The notes under the pieces were generated by a model that had not been told where the DNA came from, did not search any database, and saw only the letters and a program-made list of their open reading frames with translations. From a virus: a DNA stretch of 35,579 nucleotides. The position numbers and the translations under genes were made by a program. The stretch is from positions 1 to 35,579 of IMG/VR virus record IMGVR_UViG_3300003937_000380, one strand, 5' to 3'. This document shows positions 29,022 to 35,579 of the stretch, piece after piece; positions within the stretch are counted from its first letter, which is position 1, and each line of letters opens with the position of its first letter.

Positions 29022-30815
29022 GTGTTGCGCGCGCGTGGCGACGGGCAACCTGTTCACGTGACCAGCGTAGCCGAAAAACTCCACGTCGATCCACGACGCC
29101 AAGCCAAGTTCCTGTACTGGATGGGCTGGCGCGTGTGCGATATCGCCAGCCTGATCGGCGAGAAAGAGAAGACGATCCACAGCTGGAAGGCGCGCGACGA
29201 ATGGGACCGCGCCGACGCCGTGGAGCGCATTGGCGGCGCACTGGAAGCACGCTTGGCGATCCTGATTCACAAGGAAGGGAAGACCGGCGGCGACTTCAAA
29301 GAGATCGACCTACTGCACCGCCAGCTTGAGCGTCAGGCCCGCATTCAGCGCTACCAGGGGGGCGGGAATGAGGCCGATCTGAATCCTGCGGTGGCCAACC
29401 GCAACGCTGCACCGAAGAAGAAGGCGCGCAAGAACGAGTTTAGCCAGGAAGAAATCGAGCGCCTGCAGACGGCGTTCGTGGACGGCTGTTTCGACTACCA
29501 GCGCGATTGGCATCGGGCCGGCAACGAGCGCACGCGCATTATCCTGAAGTCGCGCCAAATTGGTGCCACGTACTACTTCGCCCGCGAAGCACTGATTGAT
29601 GCGCTGACTACGGGCCGAAACCAGATTTTCCTGAGCGCATCCAAGAGCCAGGCGCACGTCTTCCTGGGCTATATGCGTGGCTTTGTGCGTCAGGTGCTGG
29701 ACCGGGATCTGACCGGCGATCCGATCACGCTGGCCAATGGTGCCGAGCTGTACTTCCTCGGTACGAACGCACGTACCGCGCAGAGCTACCACGGCAATCT
29801 CTACTTCGACGAATTCTTCTGGACCTATGGCTTCAAAGAACTGAACAAGGTCGCCAGCGGAATGGCGATGCACACGAAGTGGCGCAAGACGTACTTCAGC
29901 ACGCCATCCACTATGGCGCATGAAGCGTTCGATTTCTGGACCGGTGACCGCTTCAACAAGGGGCGGCCAGTGTCCCAGCAAATCCAGCTGGACGTGAGCC
30001 ACGCGCGGCTGATGGGCGGTCGCCGCTGCGAGGACGCCATCTGGCGCCAGATCGTGACCGTGCTGGACGCGGCCGGCCGGGGCTGCGATCTGTTCGATAT
30101 TGAGGAACTGCGCCGCGAGTACAGCGCCGAGGAATTCGCCAATCTGCTGATGTGCGAGTTCGTGGACGATAGCGCCAGCATTTTCCCGCTCACGATGCTG
30201 CAGCCGTGCCAGGTCGATAGCTGGGTAGAGTGGGCCGACGACTTCAAACCGCTGGCCATTCGCCCCTACGGCGAGCGTGCGGTGTGGATCGGATATGACC
30301 CGGCGGAGACAGGCGATAGCGCCGGCATTGTGGTGGTGGCTCCGCCGCAGGTGCCCGGCGGCAAGTTCCGCGTGCTGGAGCGCCACCAGTTCAAGGGCAT
30401 GGACTTCGCGGCACAGGCCGCTTTTATTCAGCAGATCACCCTGCGCTATTGGGTGACCTACATCGGCATTGACGCAACCGGCATGGGCACCGGCGTGGCC
30501 CAGCTGGTGCGCCAGTTCTTCCCCGGCGTGACGATCTTCAACTACTCGCCCGAGGTGAAGACCCGGCTGGTGTTGAAGGCGTTCGATGTCATCAAGAACG
30601 AGCGTCTGGAATACGACGCGGGCTGGACGGACCTCACACAGTCGCTGCTGGCAATCCAGAAAACGATCACCCCGAGCGGGCGCCAGGTCACCTACACGGC
30701 CGGGCGTTCGCGCACCACAGGCCACGCCGATCTGGCGTGGGCACTCATGCACGCACTGCAGAATGAACCGCTGGAAGGCGGCACCGCCGCACGCAGCTCC
30801 ATGGAGATTTGCTGA
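29022..30815 (+). CDS. P: terminase large subunit P, 597 aa
   Basis: The N-terminus has an HTH-like module (DPRRQAKFLYWMGWRVCDIASLIGEKEKTIHSWKARDEWD). The ATPase has a Walker A variant (ILKSRQIGATYY, about 174-185) and Walker B-like YFDEFFW, and the C-terminal nuclease shows IGYDPAETGDSAG, YIGIDATGMG and GHADLAWALMHAL. GpP packages DNA into the prohead. The start is GTG 29022 (TAGGG upstream) or GTG 29058, which begins MTSVAEKL; both are weak. Length agrees with P2 P (590 aa). Confidence 0.93.
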   Translation: MLRARGDGQPVHVTSVAEKLHVDPRRQAKFLYWMGWRVCDIASLIGEKEKTIHSWKARDEWDRADAVERIGGALEARLAILIHKEGKTGGDFKEIDLLHRQLERQARIQRYQGGGNEADLNPAVANRNAAPKKKARKNEFSQEEIERLQTAFVDGCFDYQRDWHRAGNERTRIILKSRQIGATYYFAREALIDALTTGRNQIFLSASKSQAHVFLGYMRGFVRQVLDRDLTGDPITLANGAELYFLGTNARTAQSYHGNLYFDEFFWTYGFKELNKVASGMAMHTKWRKTYFSTPSTMAHEAFDFWTGDRFNKGRPVSQQIQLDVSHARLMGGRRCEDAIWRQIVTVLDAAGRGCDLFDIEELRREYSAEEFANLLMCEFVDDSASIFPLTMLQPCQVDSWVEWADDFKPLAIRPYGERAVWIGYDPAETGDSAGIVVVAPPQVPGGKFRVLERHQFKGMDFAAQAAFIQQITLRYWVTYIGIDATGMGTGVAQLVRQFFPGVTIFNYSPEVKTRLVLKAFDVIKNERLEYDAGWTDLTQSLLAIQKTITPSGRQVTYTAGRSRTTGHADLAWALMHALQNEPLEGGTAARSSMEIC

Positions 30816-31825
30816 TGACTGACCCCGACCAGGGCACAACCGTGGCCGCGCCTGCCGGCGTTGAGGCGTTCACCTTCGGCGATCCCACGCCCGTGCTGGA
30901 CTCGCGCGGCATCCTCGACTACCTCGAATGCTGGCGCAACGGGCGCTATTTCGAACCGCCGGTGGATCTGCATGGGTTGTCACGCACCACCCGCGCGAAC
31001 CCCTATCTGCACAGCGGCCTGACGTTCAAGCGAAACATGCTGGTGAGCACGTTCAAGCCACACAAGCTGCTGAGCCGTGAGGCGTTCGCACAGTTGGCGT
31101 TGGACTACATCACCTTCGGCATGGCCTATGTCGAGCGCCGCCGCGCTATGTCCGGTGTCAATCACTCCCTGGCGGTGCCGCTGGCCAAGTACGTGCGCCG
31201 AGGCGTCGAACCGGGCGAGTTCTTCCAGATCCGTGCCGGCAAGATCGAGCATGAATTTGCTCGCGGCGATGTGTTCCAGCTCCGCGAGGCAGATGTTGAC
31301 CAGGAAATTTACGGGCTGCCGGAATGGATGCCGGCCGTTCAGTCGGCCCTGCTGAACGAATCGGCGACGCTGTTCCGCCGGAAGTACTACAACAACGGCT
31401 CGCACGCCGGGTTCATCCTGTACCTGACCGACTCCCTGACCGAGAAAGACGATGTGGACGGCATCCGAAACGCGCTGCGCGAGTCACGCGGGCCGGGCAA
31501 TTTCCGCAACCTGTTCCTGCACTCGCCGGGCGGCAGCAAGGATGGCCTGAAGCTGATTCCCGTCAGCGAGGTTGCGGCTAAGGATGAATTCACCGGCATC
31601 AAGAGCGTGACCCGTGACGACATGCTGGCCTCCCTGCGCACGCCGCCGCAGCTGCTGGGCATCGTGCCGCAGAACAGCGGCGGCTTCGGCTCGATCCGCG
31701 AGGCGGCGACCGTGTGGACTGCGATGGAACTATCACCACTGCAGACGCGGCTGACCGCGCTCAATGAATGGCTGGGCGATGAGGTGATCCGCTTCAACCC
31801 GTTCGAGCTGGGAGCGGCTGCATGA
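30815..31825 (+). CDS. Q: portal protein Q, 336 aa
   Basis: It carries the P2 portal sequence: FTFGDPTPVLDSRGILDYLECWRNGRYFEPPVDLHGLSRTTRANPYLHSGLTFKRNML, then RRKYYNNGSHAGFILYLTDSL and SVTRDDMLASLRTPPQLLGIVPQNSGGFGS. It forms the ring through which DNA enters and leaves the head. ATG 30815 overlaps the P stop by one base (TGATG). Length is close to P2 Q (344 aa). Confidence 0.95.
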   Translation: MTDPDQGTTVAAPAGVEAFTFGDPTPVLDSRGILDYLECWRNGRYFEPPVDLHGLSRTTRANPYLHSGLTFKRNMLVSTFKPHKLLSREAFAQLALDYITFGMAYVERRRAMSGVNHSLAVPLAKYVRRGVEPGEFFQIRAGKIEHEFARGDVFQLREADVDQEIYGLPEWMPAVQSALLNESATLFRRKYYNNGSHAGFILYLTDSLTEKDDVDGIRNALRESRGPGNFRNLFLHSPGGSKDGLKLIPVSEVAAKDEFTGIKSVTRDDMLASLRTPPQLLGIVPQNSGGFGSIREAATVWTAMELSPLQTRLTALNEWLGDEVIRFNPFELGAAA

Positions 31826-32079
31826 TGGCCGGCCGCCAGAACCTGCGCTGTGGCGCGTGCGCCCGACTGCTGGCCAAGGCCGCAGGCGACTATGACTTAC
31901 AGATGAAATGCCCCCGTTGTGGGGATATGAACCATATGAAGGCCCAGAGCCTCTCCACGGATCGCCGAGAGCGACACCACGAAGAAGGCTCTACCCATGA
32001 AGAACGAACTGATCCACGGCGATGCGCTGACCGTCCTGCCGACCCTGCCGGCCAACAGCTTCGACGCCCTCATCACTGA
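31822..32079 (+). CDS. com: Com-like zinc-finger translational regulator, 85 aa
   Basis: The N-terminal half has C10-x2-C13, 16 residues, C30-x2-C33 (CGAC ... CPRC), then DMNHMKA, matching the Com family of phage Mu. In Mu, Com binds the mom mRNA and frees its translation start, so that DNA modification is made late. Here com overlaps the Q stop (ATGA) and continues 83 nt into the methyltransferase gene in another frame. The last about 30 residues (ERTDPRRCADRPADPAGQQ...) are a by-product of that overlap; Mu Com is about 62 aa. Confidence 0.75.
   Translation: MMAGRQNLRCGACARLLAKAAGDYDLQMKCPRCGDMNHMKAQSLSTDRRERHHEEGSTHEERTDPRRCADRPADPAGQQLRRPHH
31961..32023 (+). promoter_or_regulatory. possible Com-responsive hairpin at the methyltransferase start
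   Basis: ATCGCCG (31961-31967) can pair with CGGCGAT (32017-32023), and AGAGC (31968-31972) with GCTCT (31988-31992), enclosing GAAGG and ATG 31997. This would hide the ribosome-binding site, as the mom start is hidden until Com acts. This is inference from complementarity. Confidence 0.45.
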
Positions 32080-32707
32080 CCCGCCGTATGCCAGTGGTGG
32101 CACACACGCGGCGTCCCGCCAGCAGTCGCCCCAGGTCAAGTACATGCAGAGCAACGGCCCGCAGCTGCATGCCGACTTTGTCGGCGACGAACGCGATCAG
32201 CGGTCGCACCTCGCATGGATGCGCCTGTGGCTGGCCGAATGCAGCCGAGTGCTGAAGGAGGGTGCCCCGGTGTTGCTGTTCACCGACTGGCGGCAGCTGC
32301 CGCTGACCACTGACGCCCTGCAGTGTGCTGGCTTCACCTGGCGCGGTGTGGCCGTATGGGACAAGACCGAGGGCGTGCGGCCTCAGCTCGGCCGCTTCCG
32401 CAACCAAGCCGAGTACGTCGTATGGGGTAGCAAGGGCCATATGCCCCTCGGCCGGCGTGCGCCGGTGTTGCCTGGCGTGGTCCGCGAGAAGGTCCGCAAG
32501 GTGGACAAGCACCACATGACCGGCAAGCCGACCGACCTCATGCGCCAGCTGGTGCGGATCTGCGAGGAAGGCGGGCGCATCCTCGACCCCTTCGCCGGAT
32601 CGGGCACCACGCTGGTGGCCGCGGATCTTGAGGGCTACAGCTGGACCGGCATCGAGATGACCGGGCACTACTTCGACGTGGCACGGTCCCGCCTGCCCAG
32701 CCCGTAA
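31997..32707 (+). CDS. DNA methyltransferase, beta-class amino-MTase, 236 aa
   Basis: The catalytic motif IV DPPY is at residues 28-31 and the AdoMet motif I (FAGSGTT) is near residue 200, the order of beta-class N6-adenine or N4-cytosine methyltransferases. KPTDLMRQLVRICEEGGRILDPFAGSGTT is typical of phage and restriction enzymes of this type. It probably methylates phage DNA to evade host restriction; the target sequence cannot be read from the protein. AAGG lies 9 nt before ATG 31997. It follows com, as mom does in Mu, but is unrelated to Mom, which is not a methyltransferase. Confidence 0.88.
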   Translation: MKNELIHGDALTVLPTLPANSFDALITDPPYASGGTHAASRQQSPQVKYMQSNGPQLHADFVGDERDQRSHLAWMRLWLAECSRVLKEGAPVLLFTDWRQLPLTTDALQCAGFTWRGVAVWDKTEGVRPQLGRFRNQAEYVVWGSKGHMPLGRRAPVLPGVVREKVRKVDKHHMTGKPTDLMRQLVRICEEGGRILDPFAGSGTTLVAADLEGYSWTGIEMTGHYFDVARSRLPSP

Positions 32708-32731
32708 CCCACCCACAATCCAGCCCACCAC

Positions 32732-32753
32732 AAGCCGCCTACGGGCGGCTTTC
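32732..32753. terminator. terminator between the convergent methyltransferase and Rha genes
   Basis: An 8-bp stem AAGCCGCC / GGCGGCTT has a TACG loop and is followed by T and C. It sits between two convergent genes and likely stops both transcripts. Confidence 0.7.
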
Positions 32754-32765
32754 ATGTGTCTGGAC

Positions 32766-33458
32766 TCAGCCATCACTCTGGTCTGGACCGCGCAGCAAGC
32801 GGTTGCTGGTGGCCAAGGGCGTCACTCCCAATGCTTCCCTGGTGGGCATTGGAATGCCAAGGGTTGTGTTGACCTGATACAGCTGCCAATAGGCCTGGCG
32901 GCGTTCGTCGTCGTTCGTGGCGGCGGTCAGCGCACGGGAGGCCTTGTAGGCCTGTTCGTGGAGCATGATCTTGTCTTTGACGCGCAGACCCCGTGCGAAC
33001 TCCAGATCCTCAGCCAAGGGGGCCACGTAGGGCTCGCGCAGCCTGGCTTCCATCGCGTTGAACGCTGAGATGTAGGCCAGCTTGAAGGCGAGCGCCTGCC
33101 TGCCCGTGAAGCCCATCGCCAACAGGGCGAACCCGTCACGGGTCAGGTTGTAGATCGGATCGCGCCGGATGGCGCCACTTCCGATGCTTACCTCCACCTC
33201 TGCCGCCTCGAAGAGATCCTCGGGGACCATCAGCCCAATTTTGGGCTGATGGTCGTCAGCATCCGATTGTTCATCCACGTCCGCCCGGTCTTGCCACTGA
33301 ACGTGCTTCCTCAAGTCGCTCAATAGGCTCTCTATGGCCCGCAGTACATGGCTGTGGCGCTTGTCGAAGAATGCAGCCACATCCGTGCTGGTGGTGAAGG
33401 CAGAGCCGGTGGGGGACACCCGGACAACCGGAATGGGGAGCTGATCGGTAGTGGTCAT
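32766..33458 (-). CDS. rha: Rha-family phage regulatory protein, 230 aa
   Basis: The sequence from ATG 33458 has the pRha signature: TSTDVAAFFDKRHSHVLRAIESLLSDL, YNLTRDGFALLAMGFTGRQALAFKLAYISAFNAMEA. Rha is found in lambdoid and P22-like phages as a regulator or antirepressor-like protein. The C-terminus is helical (LEFARGLRVKDKIMLHEQAYKASRALTAATND). Its ATG overlaps the stop of a 22-codon leader ORF (ATGA). The much longer open frame upstream to 33824 is leader RNA, so I reject that start. Confidence 0.82.
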   Translation of the reverse strand: MTTTDQLPIPVVRVSPTGSAFTTSTDVAAFFDKRHSHVLRAIESLLSDLRKHVQWQDRADVDEQSDADDHQPKIGLMVPEDLFEAAEVEVSIGSGAIRRDPIYNLTRDGFALLAMGFTGRQALAFKLAYISAFNAMEARLREPYVAPLAEDLEFARGLRVKDKIMLHEQAYKASRALTAATNDDERRQAYWQLYQVNTTLGIPMPTREALGVTPLATSNRLLRGPDQSDG

Positions 33459-33523
33459 CCCCCATTTTGCCCTCTGCCCCCTGGCGTGCGCACTCGTCTC
33501 CCCGCCACGCCTGCGCACTTCAT
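33455..33523 (-). CDS. 22-aa leader ORF overlapping the Rha start
   Basis: ATG 33523 opens a short, basic Gly-rich frame that ends TGA at 33455, overlapping ATG 33458 by 4 bp. No clear ribosome-binding site precedes it. In P1 the small icd gene overlaps ant in a similar way and is the target of C4 RNA, so this frame could couple translation to Rha. Confidence 0.35.
   Translation of the reverse strand: MKCAGVAGRRVRTPGGRGQNGG
33499..33511 (-). other. candidate cos site
   Basis: The minus strand reads GGCGTGGCGGGGA, which equals the first 13 bases of the phage 186 cohesive end and differs by one base from that of P2 (GGCGAGGCGGGGA...). These two sequences are recalled from memory. In P2 cos lies next to Q on the far side from P. 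Here the stretch between the Q cluster and the integrase is the matching location. The remaining bases of the cohesive end do not match. Confidence 0.4.
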
Positions 33524-33578
33524 AGGGTGCTTTTTCTGCACTGCCTGCAGCAAGGCCCAGCCCAGGCCCTGTATGGCG

Positions 33579-33760
33579 TTCTCCGGGGTTCCCAGGCACT
33601 GGCTGGCCCTGCGGTTCCCTGCGCGGAAAGGGGCGATTCAGCAGCGCGGTGGGGGCGTTGTGTCCCCCGTGCTTCCCGTTTGGGGGATGGGGGGTGTCCG
33701 GAGAATGGCAATTTCTGCGACCCCACTCGCGAGGTCTGGGTAAGTGTTTGAATTTGCTGG
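33579..33760 (-). ncRNA. Rha leader with C4-like antisense element
   Basis: A hairpin can form from GTGGGGT to ACCCC (around 33725-33690) with the loop TTCTCCGG (33705-33698), complementary to CCGGAGAA at 33586-33579 further down the same leader. A second stem CCCCC/GGGGG follows. A loop that targets a downstream leader site is the layout of C4 RNA, which controls the P1 antirepressor. The protein here is also an antirepressor-like regulator. Only 8 nt of complementarity is seen, so this is tentative. Confidence 0.4.
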
Positions 33761-34025
33761 GGAAGCGAGATTGCAGTGGATGATAATTTAGGGCAATTTT
33801 CTGGAGGGCGTAATGCAATGTCATTGATTTATAAGGACATTTGTCTGCCGCCCGGTTGCGGTCAGATTGTGCAATCTGGTTGCTCTAAGGTTGCCCTATT
33901 GTTGCTATTGAGAAAGTTATTTAAGTAATTGATTTTATTGCGTTAATCTCCATCTGAAATGTCTGGTTGCAGAAATTGCGGTGTTCCGATTGGCACGACA
34001 TTAATTCCAATTTAAGGGGCGGACT
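33720..34025. other. AT-rich intergenic region
   Basis: This stretch between the Rha leader and the 114-aa gene is strongly AT-rich in a GC-rich phage. I see no convincing protein gene. It holds the inverted repeat at 33863-33878 and several TAA/TTA tracts that could be promoters. It may be a recent insertion or a control region. Confidence 0.5.
33863..33878. promoter_or_regulatory. inverted repeat, possible operator
   Basis: CAGATTG-TG-CAATCTG is a perfect dyad with 7-bp arms. GCAATCTG occurs again near 34026. It differs from the repressor operators at 8418-8457, so another regulator, possibly Rha, may bind. Confidence 0.4.
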
Positions 34026-34130
34026 GCAATCTGAACCTCATCCTCGCGCCGTAGTCATCCTCCTGCTCGGCCGTCTGCCCACCTTCGCTGCGTCGCAGTC
34101 TGTGCGACGACCGGCAGTATCCTGCCGGCC

Positions 34131-34475
34131 ATGCCGTTGCCCACCGACTTCTACTGGACGACACGCTCCGCCAGCCTCCCCAACGAGGTGCTGACGGTCA
34201 TCGCATGCAATGGCGTCTGGGTGGTTGCGATGGCGCAACGGGTGGACGACGGGAGCTGGATTGCCAGCCTTGATCGGCACCGACATGGCCCGGGCGGGCC
34301 GTTCCGCAGGTGTACCAGCTACGAGCAGGGCCGCGCCGGCGCCGAGATGTGGGTGACTAGGCACGAGGCGCGGCTGCGCGAGGATGTGGCCAAGATCACT
34401 GCATATCGGGAGGCCGTGCGTGCGAACAGGTTGGCCAAGCTGCACACCCCGCCGCCGTTCGGCTGGATGGGGTAA
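34131..34475 (+). CDS. hypothetical protein, 114 aa
   Basis: It begins MPLPTDFYWTTRSASLPNEVLTVIACNGVWVVAMAQ and ends KLHTPPPFGWMG, with a charged helical middle (MWVTRHEARLREDVAKITAYREAVRANRL). I recognise no family. It lies between the AT-rich region and the convergent integrase, where P2-like phages often carry exclusion or other moron genes, but nothing in the sequence shows that role. No good ribosome-binding site is visible before ATG 34131. Confidence 0.5.
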   Translation: MPLPTDFYWTTRSASLPNEVLTVIACNGVWVVAMAQRVDDGSWIASLDRHRHGPGGPFRRCTSYEQGRAGAEMWVTRHEARLREDVAKITAYREAVRANRLAKLHTPPPFGWMG

Positions 34476-34508
34476 CGCTTGCCGGCGATCCCAACGGCTG
34501 CAGCCAGG

Positions 34509-35579
34509 TCAGCTCTGGTCTGCAGGAAGGCGGTGTAGCGACTCCGGTCGTAGCTGGGTATAGCGTTTCAGCTCATTCCACGATTCATGCAGCGTGACCG
34601 ACGCCACCTCGGGAATGTCGTAGCCCTGCTCGAACAGTCGTGAGGTGGCTTCGTGCCGCAGGTCGTGGAAGCACAGATCCACAATGGCCAACCGGATGCA
34701 AGCCCGGGTGAACGAGGTGCTGATCGACTTCGTGTTGTAAGGGAAGATCCGGTCCTCGCCGGCAATCCGCGGCTGACGCTGGACGATAGTCCACGCGTCG
34801 CCCAAAAGCGGGAAACGCTTATGGTTGCCGGCCTTCTTCCGGGGGTGCTTGGCATCTCGGAGCAGGGCTGTTCGCGTGGTGGGGTCGACGTCCGACCACA
34901 GCAGACGCGTTATCTCGCCCTCGCGCTTCGCTGACAGGATGGCGAAGTCGATGATGTCCACCATTGGGATCTGGGAGCGCCAAGCCGCCCGGGCGAAGTG
35001 GTCGCGTAGCTGCTGCAGCTCCAGCTCTGTAGGCCGTCGATCGCGACGCTTCGACTTACCCACCAAGCCCAGCAGGCGCAATGCAGGGCGGGCCTCGGCT
35101 ACAGGGTCCGAGAGCAGCTTCACGCCCTTCATCGCGGCTCCAAGCTTCAGCAGCTCAGATAGGTAGCCCAGCTCTACGTTCATGGTTGCGGGCGAGCAAG
35201 CAGGGATAATGACCCCATCCCCGGTCATGTGGTCACCGCCGATTCGCCGCCGGGCATGCTCGATGACGTCCCCGGCAGTCAGTTGCCTGACCACGATGTG
35301 CCCCAAGCTCTCCTGCAGGCGTGTCATGTTGCCGGTCTGCGTCTTGGACACCGCTTTCACGCTGGCCAGGTCGTCGGTGCGCCAGGCGATCAGTTCAGCG
35401 ACTGTCGTTCCTTCGCCGGCAGTTCCGCCTCGCGCTTCAAGGTCGGCCATTTCCCGCTCCACGCGGTCAGCCCAGGTCTTGGCGGCTGTCTTCGTCGGGA
35501 AAGTGCGGGTTTGTTCTTTATGGCCCTTGCGGCGCACCATAGCGCGCCAGCGGCCATTGCGGTTCTGCAGTGTTGCCAT
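34509..35579 (-). CDS. int: tyrosine-recombinase integrase, 356 aa
   Basis: The C-terminal domain has the catalytic set: R219 (SAKREGEI), K244 (DAKHPRKK), H305-x2-R308 (HDLRHEATSRL), H331 (TLHESW) and nucleophile Y340 (RYTQL). The N-terminal about 170 residues include the arm- and core-binding domain (MATLQNRNGRWRAMVRRKGHKEQTRTF). It inserts and excises the phage at the dusA attachment site seen at the other end of the window. The start codon is the last base triplet of the window, so its promoter and the right attachment site are not visible. Confidence 0.93.
   Translation of the reverse strand: MATLQNRNGRWRAMVRRKGHKEQTRTFPTKTAAKTWADRVEREMADLEARGGTAGEGTTVAELIAWRTDDLASVKAVSKTQTGNMTRLQESLGHIVVRQLTAGDVIEHARRRIGGDHMTGDGVIIPACSPATMNVELGYLSELLKLGAAMKGVKLLSDPVAEARPALRLLGLVGKSKRRDRRPTELELQQLRDHFARAAWRSQIPMVDIIDFAILSAKREGEITRLLWSDVDPTTRTALLRDAKHPRKKAGNHKRFPLLGDAWTIVQRQPRIAGEDRIFPYNTKSISTSFTRACIRLAIVDLCFHDLRHEATSRLFEQGYDIPEVASVTLHESWNELKRYTQLRPESLHRLPADQS

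Noticed and set aside
29310-30839. 509-aa leftward open frame opposite the terminase gene
   Set aside because: Antisense shadow of gene P, which has clear ATPase and nuclease motifs.
33459-33824. N-terminal extension of the Rha protein by 122 codons
   Set aside because: The extension is Pro/Arg/Gly-rich and overlaps the structured leader and cos-like sequence. The pRha domain begins shortly after ATG 33458.
1-35579. CRISPR arrays, tRNA or rRNA genes, insertion sequences
   Set aside because: I found no regularly spaced direct repeats with spacers, no cloverleaf with a CCA end, and no transposase or terminal inverted repeats.

Overview
This window is most of a P2-like (Peduovirus-type) temperate prophage with its left host junction. 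The high GC content, the gene complement and the fragment of a tRNA-dihydrouridine synthase gene (dusA) at the left edge suggest a gammaproteobacterium of the Xanthomonadaceae, probably Stenotrophomonas or Xanthomonas. That taxonomic call is inference. The right junction lies beyond the window, which ends on the start codon of the integrase.

Layout. (1) 1-620: host DNA, with a hypothetical gene and the first 22 codons of dusA, interrupted at the attachment site. (2) 656-8392: a leftward early operon. In transcription order it encodes a BcepMu gp16-like DNA-binding protein, the late activator Ogr, a small gene, a long structured leader (7120-7400), three coupled small genes, two mini-ORFs, a large zinc-ribbon/TOPRIM/P-loop primase-helicase, then small genes ending in a PrtN-like regulator and a terminator. 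(3) 8418-9305: twin operators, a rightward Cro/C1-type repressor gene and a terminator region. (4) 9306-28903: the leftward late genes. Read rightward from 9306 they are D, U, T, E/E', FII, FI, W, V, fibre assembly, fibre H, I, J, S, R, spanins, endolysin, two membrane lysis genes, X, L, M, N and O. (5) 29022-32707: rightward P, Q, com and a DNA methyltransferase. (6) 32766-35579: a leftward Rha-type regulator with a long leader, an AT-rich interval, a small rightward gene and the leftward integrase.

How it works together. The repressor and the gp16-like gene diverge across two GTGAAA-N4-TTTCAC operators, which form the lysis/lysogeny switch. The early operon makes both the replication protein and Ogr, so late transcription follows early transcription. 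The late genes build a contractile-tailed virion and the lysis proteins.

The most interesting part is RNA-level control. The early-operon leader holds a short terminated RNA whose loop and flank are complementary to a site about 140 nt downstream, and that site can instead pair next to the ribosome-binding site. This resembles the CI/C4 antisense immunity systems of P4 and P1, and the operon encodes a primase-helicase as in P4. A second leader with a similar logic precedes the Rha gene. Three near-identical 18-nt ribosome-binding/start cassettes, two of them driving 11- and 13-codon ORFs, flank the primase gene.
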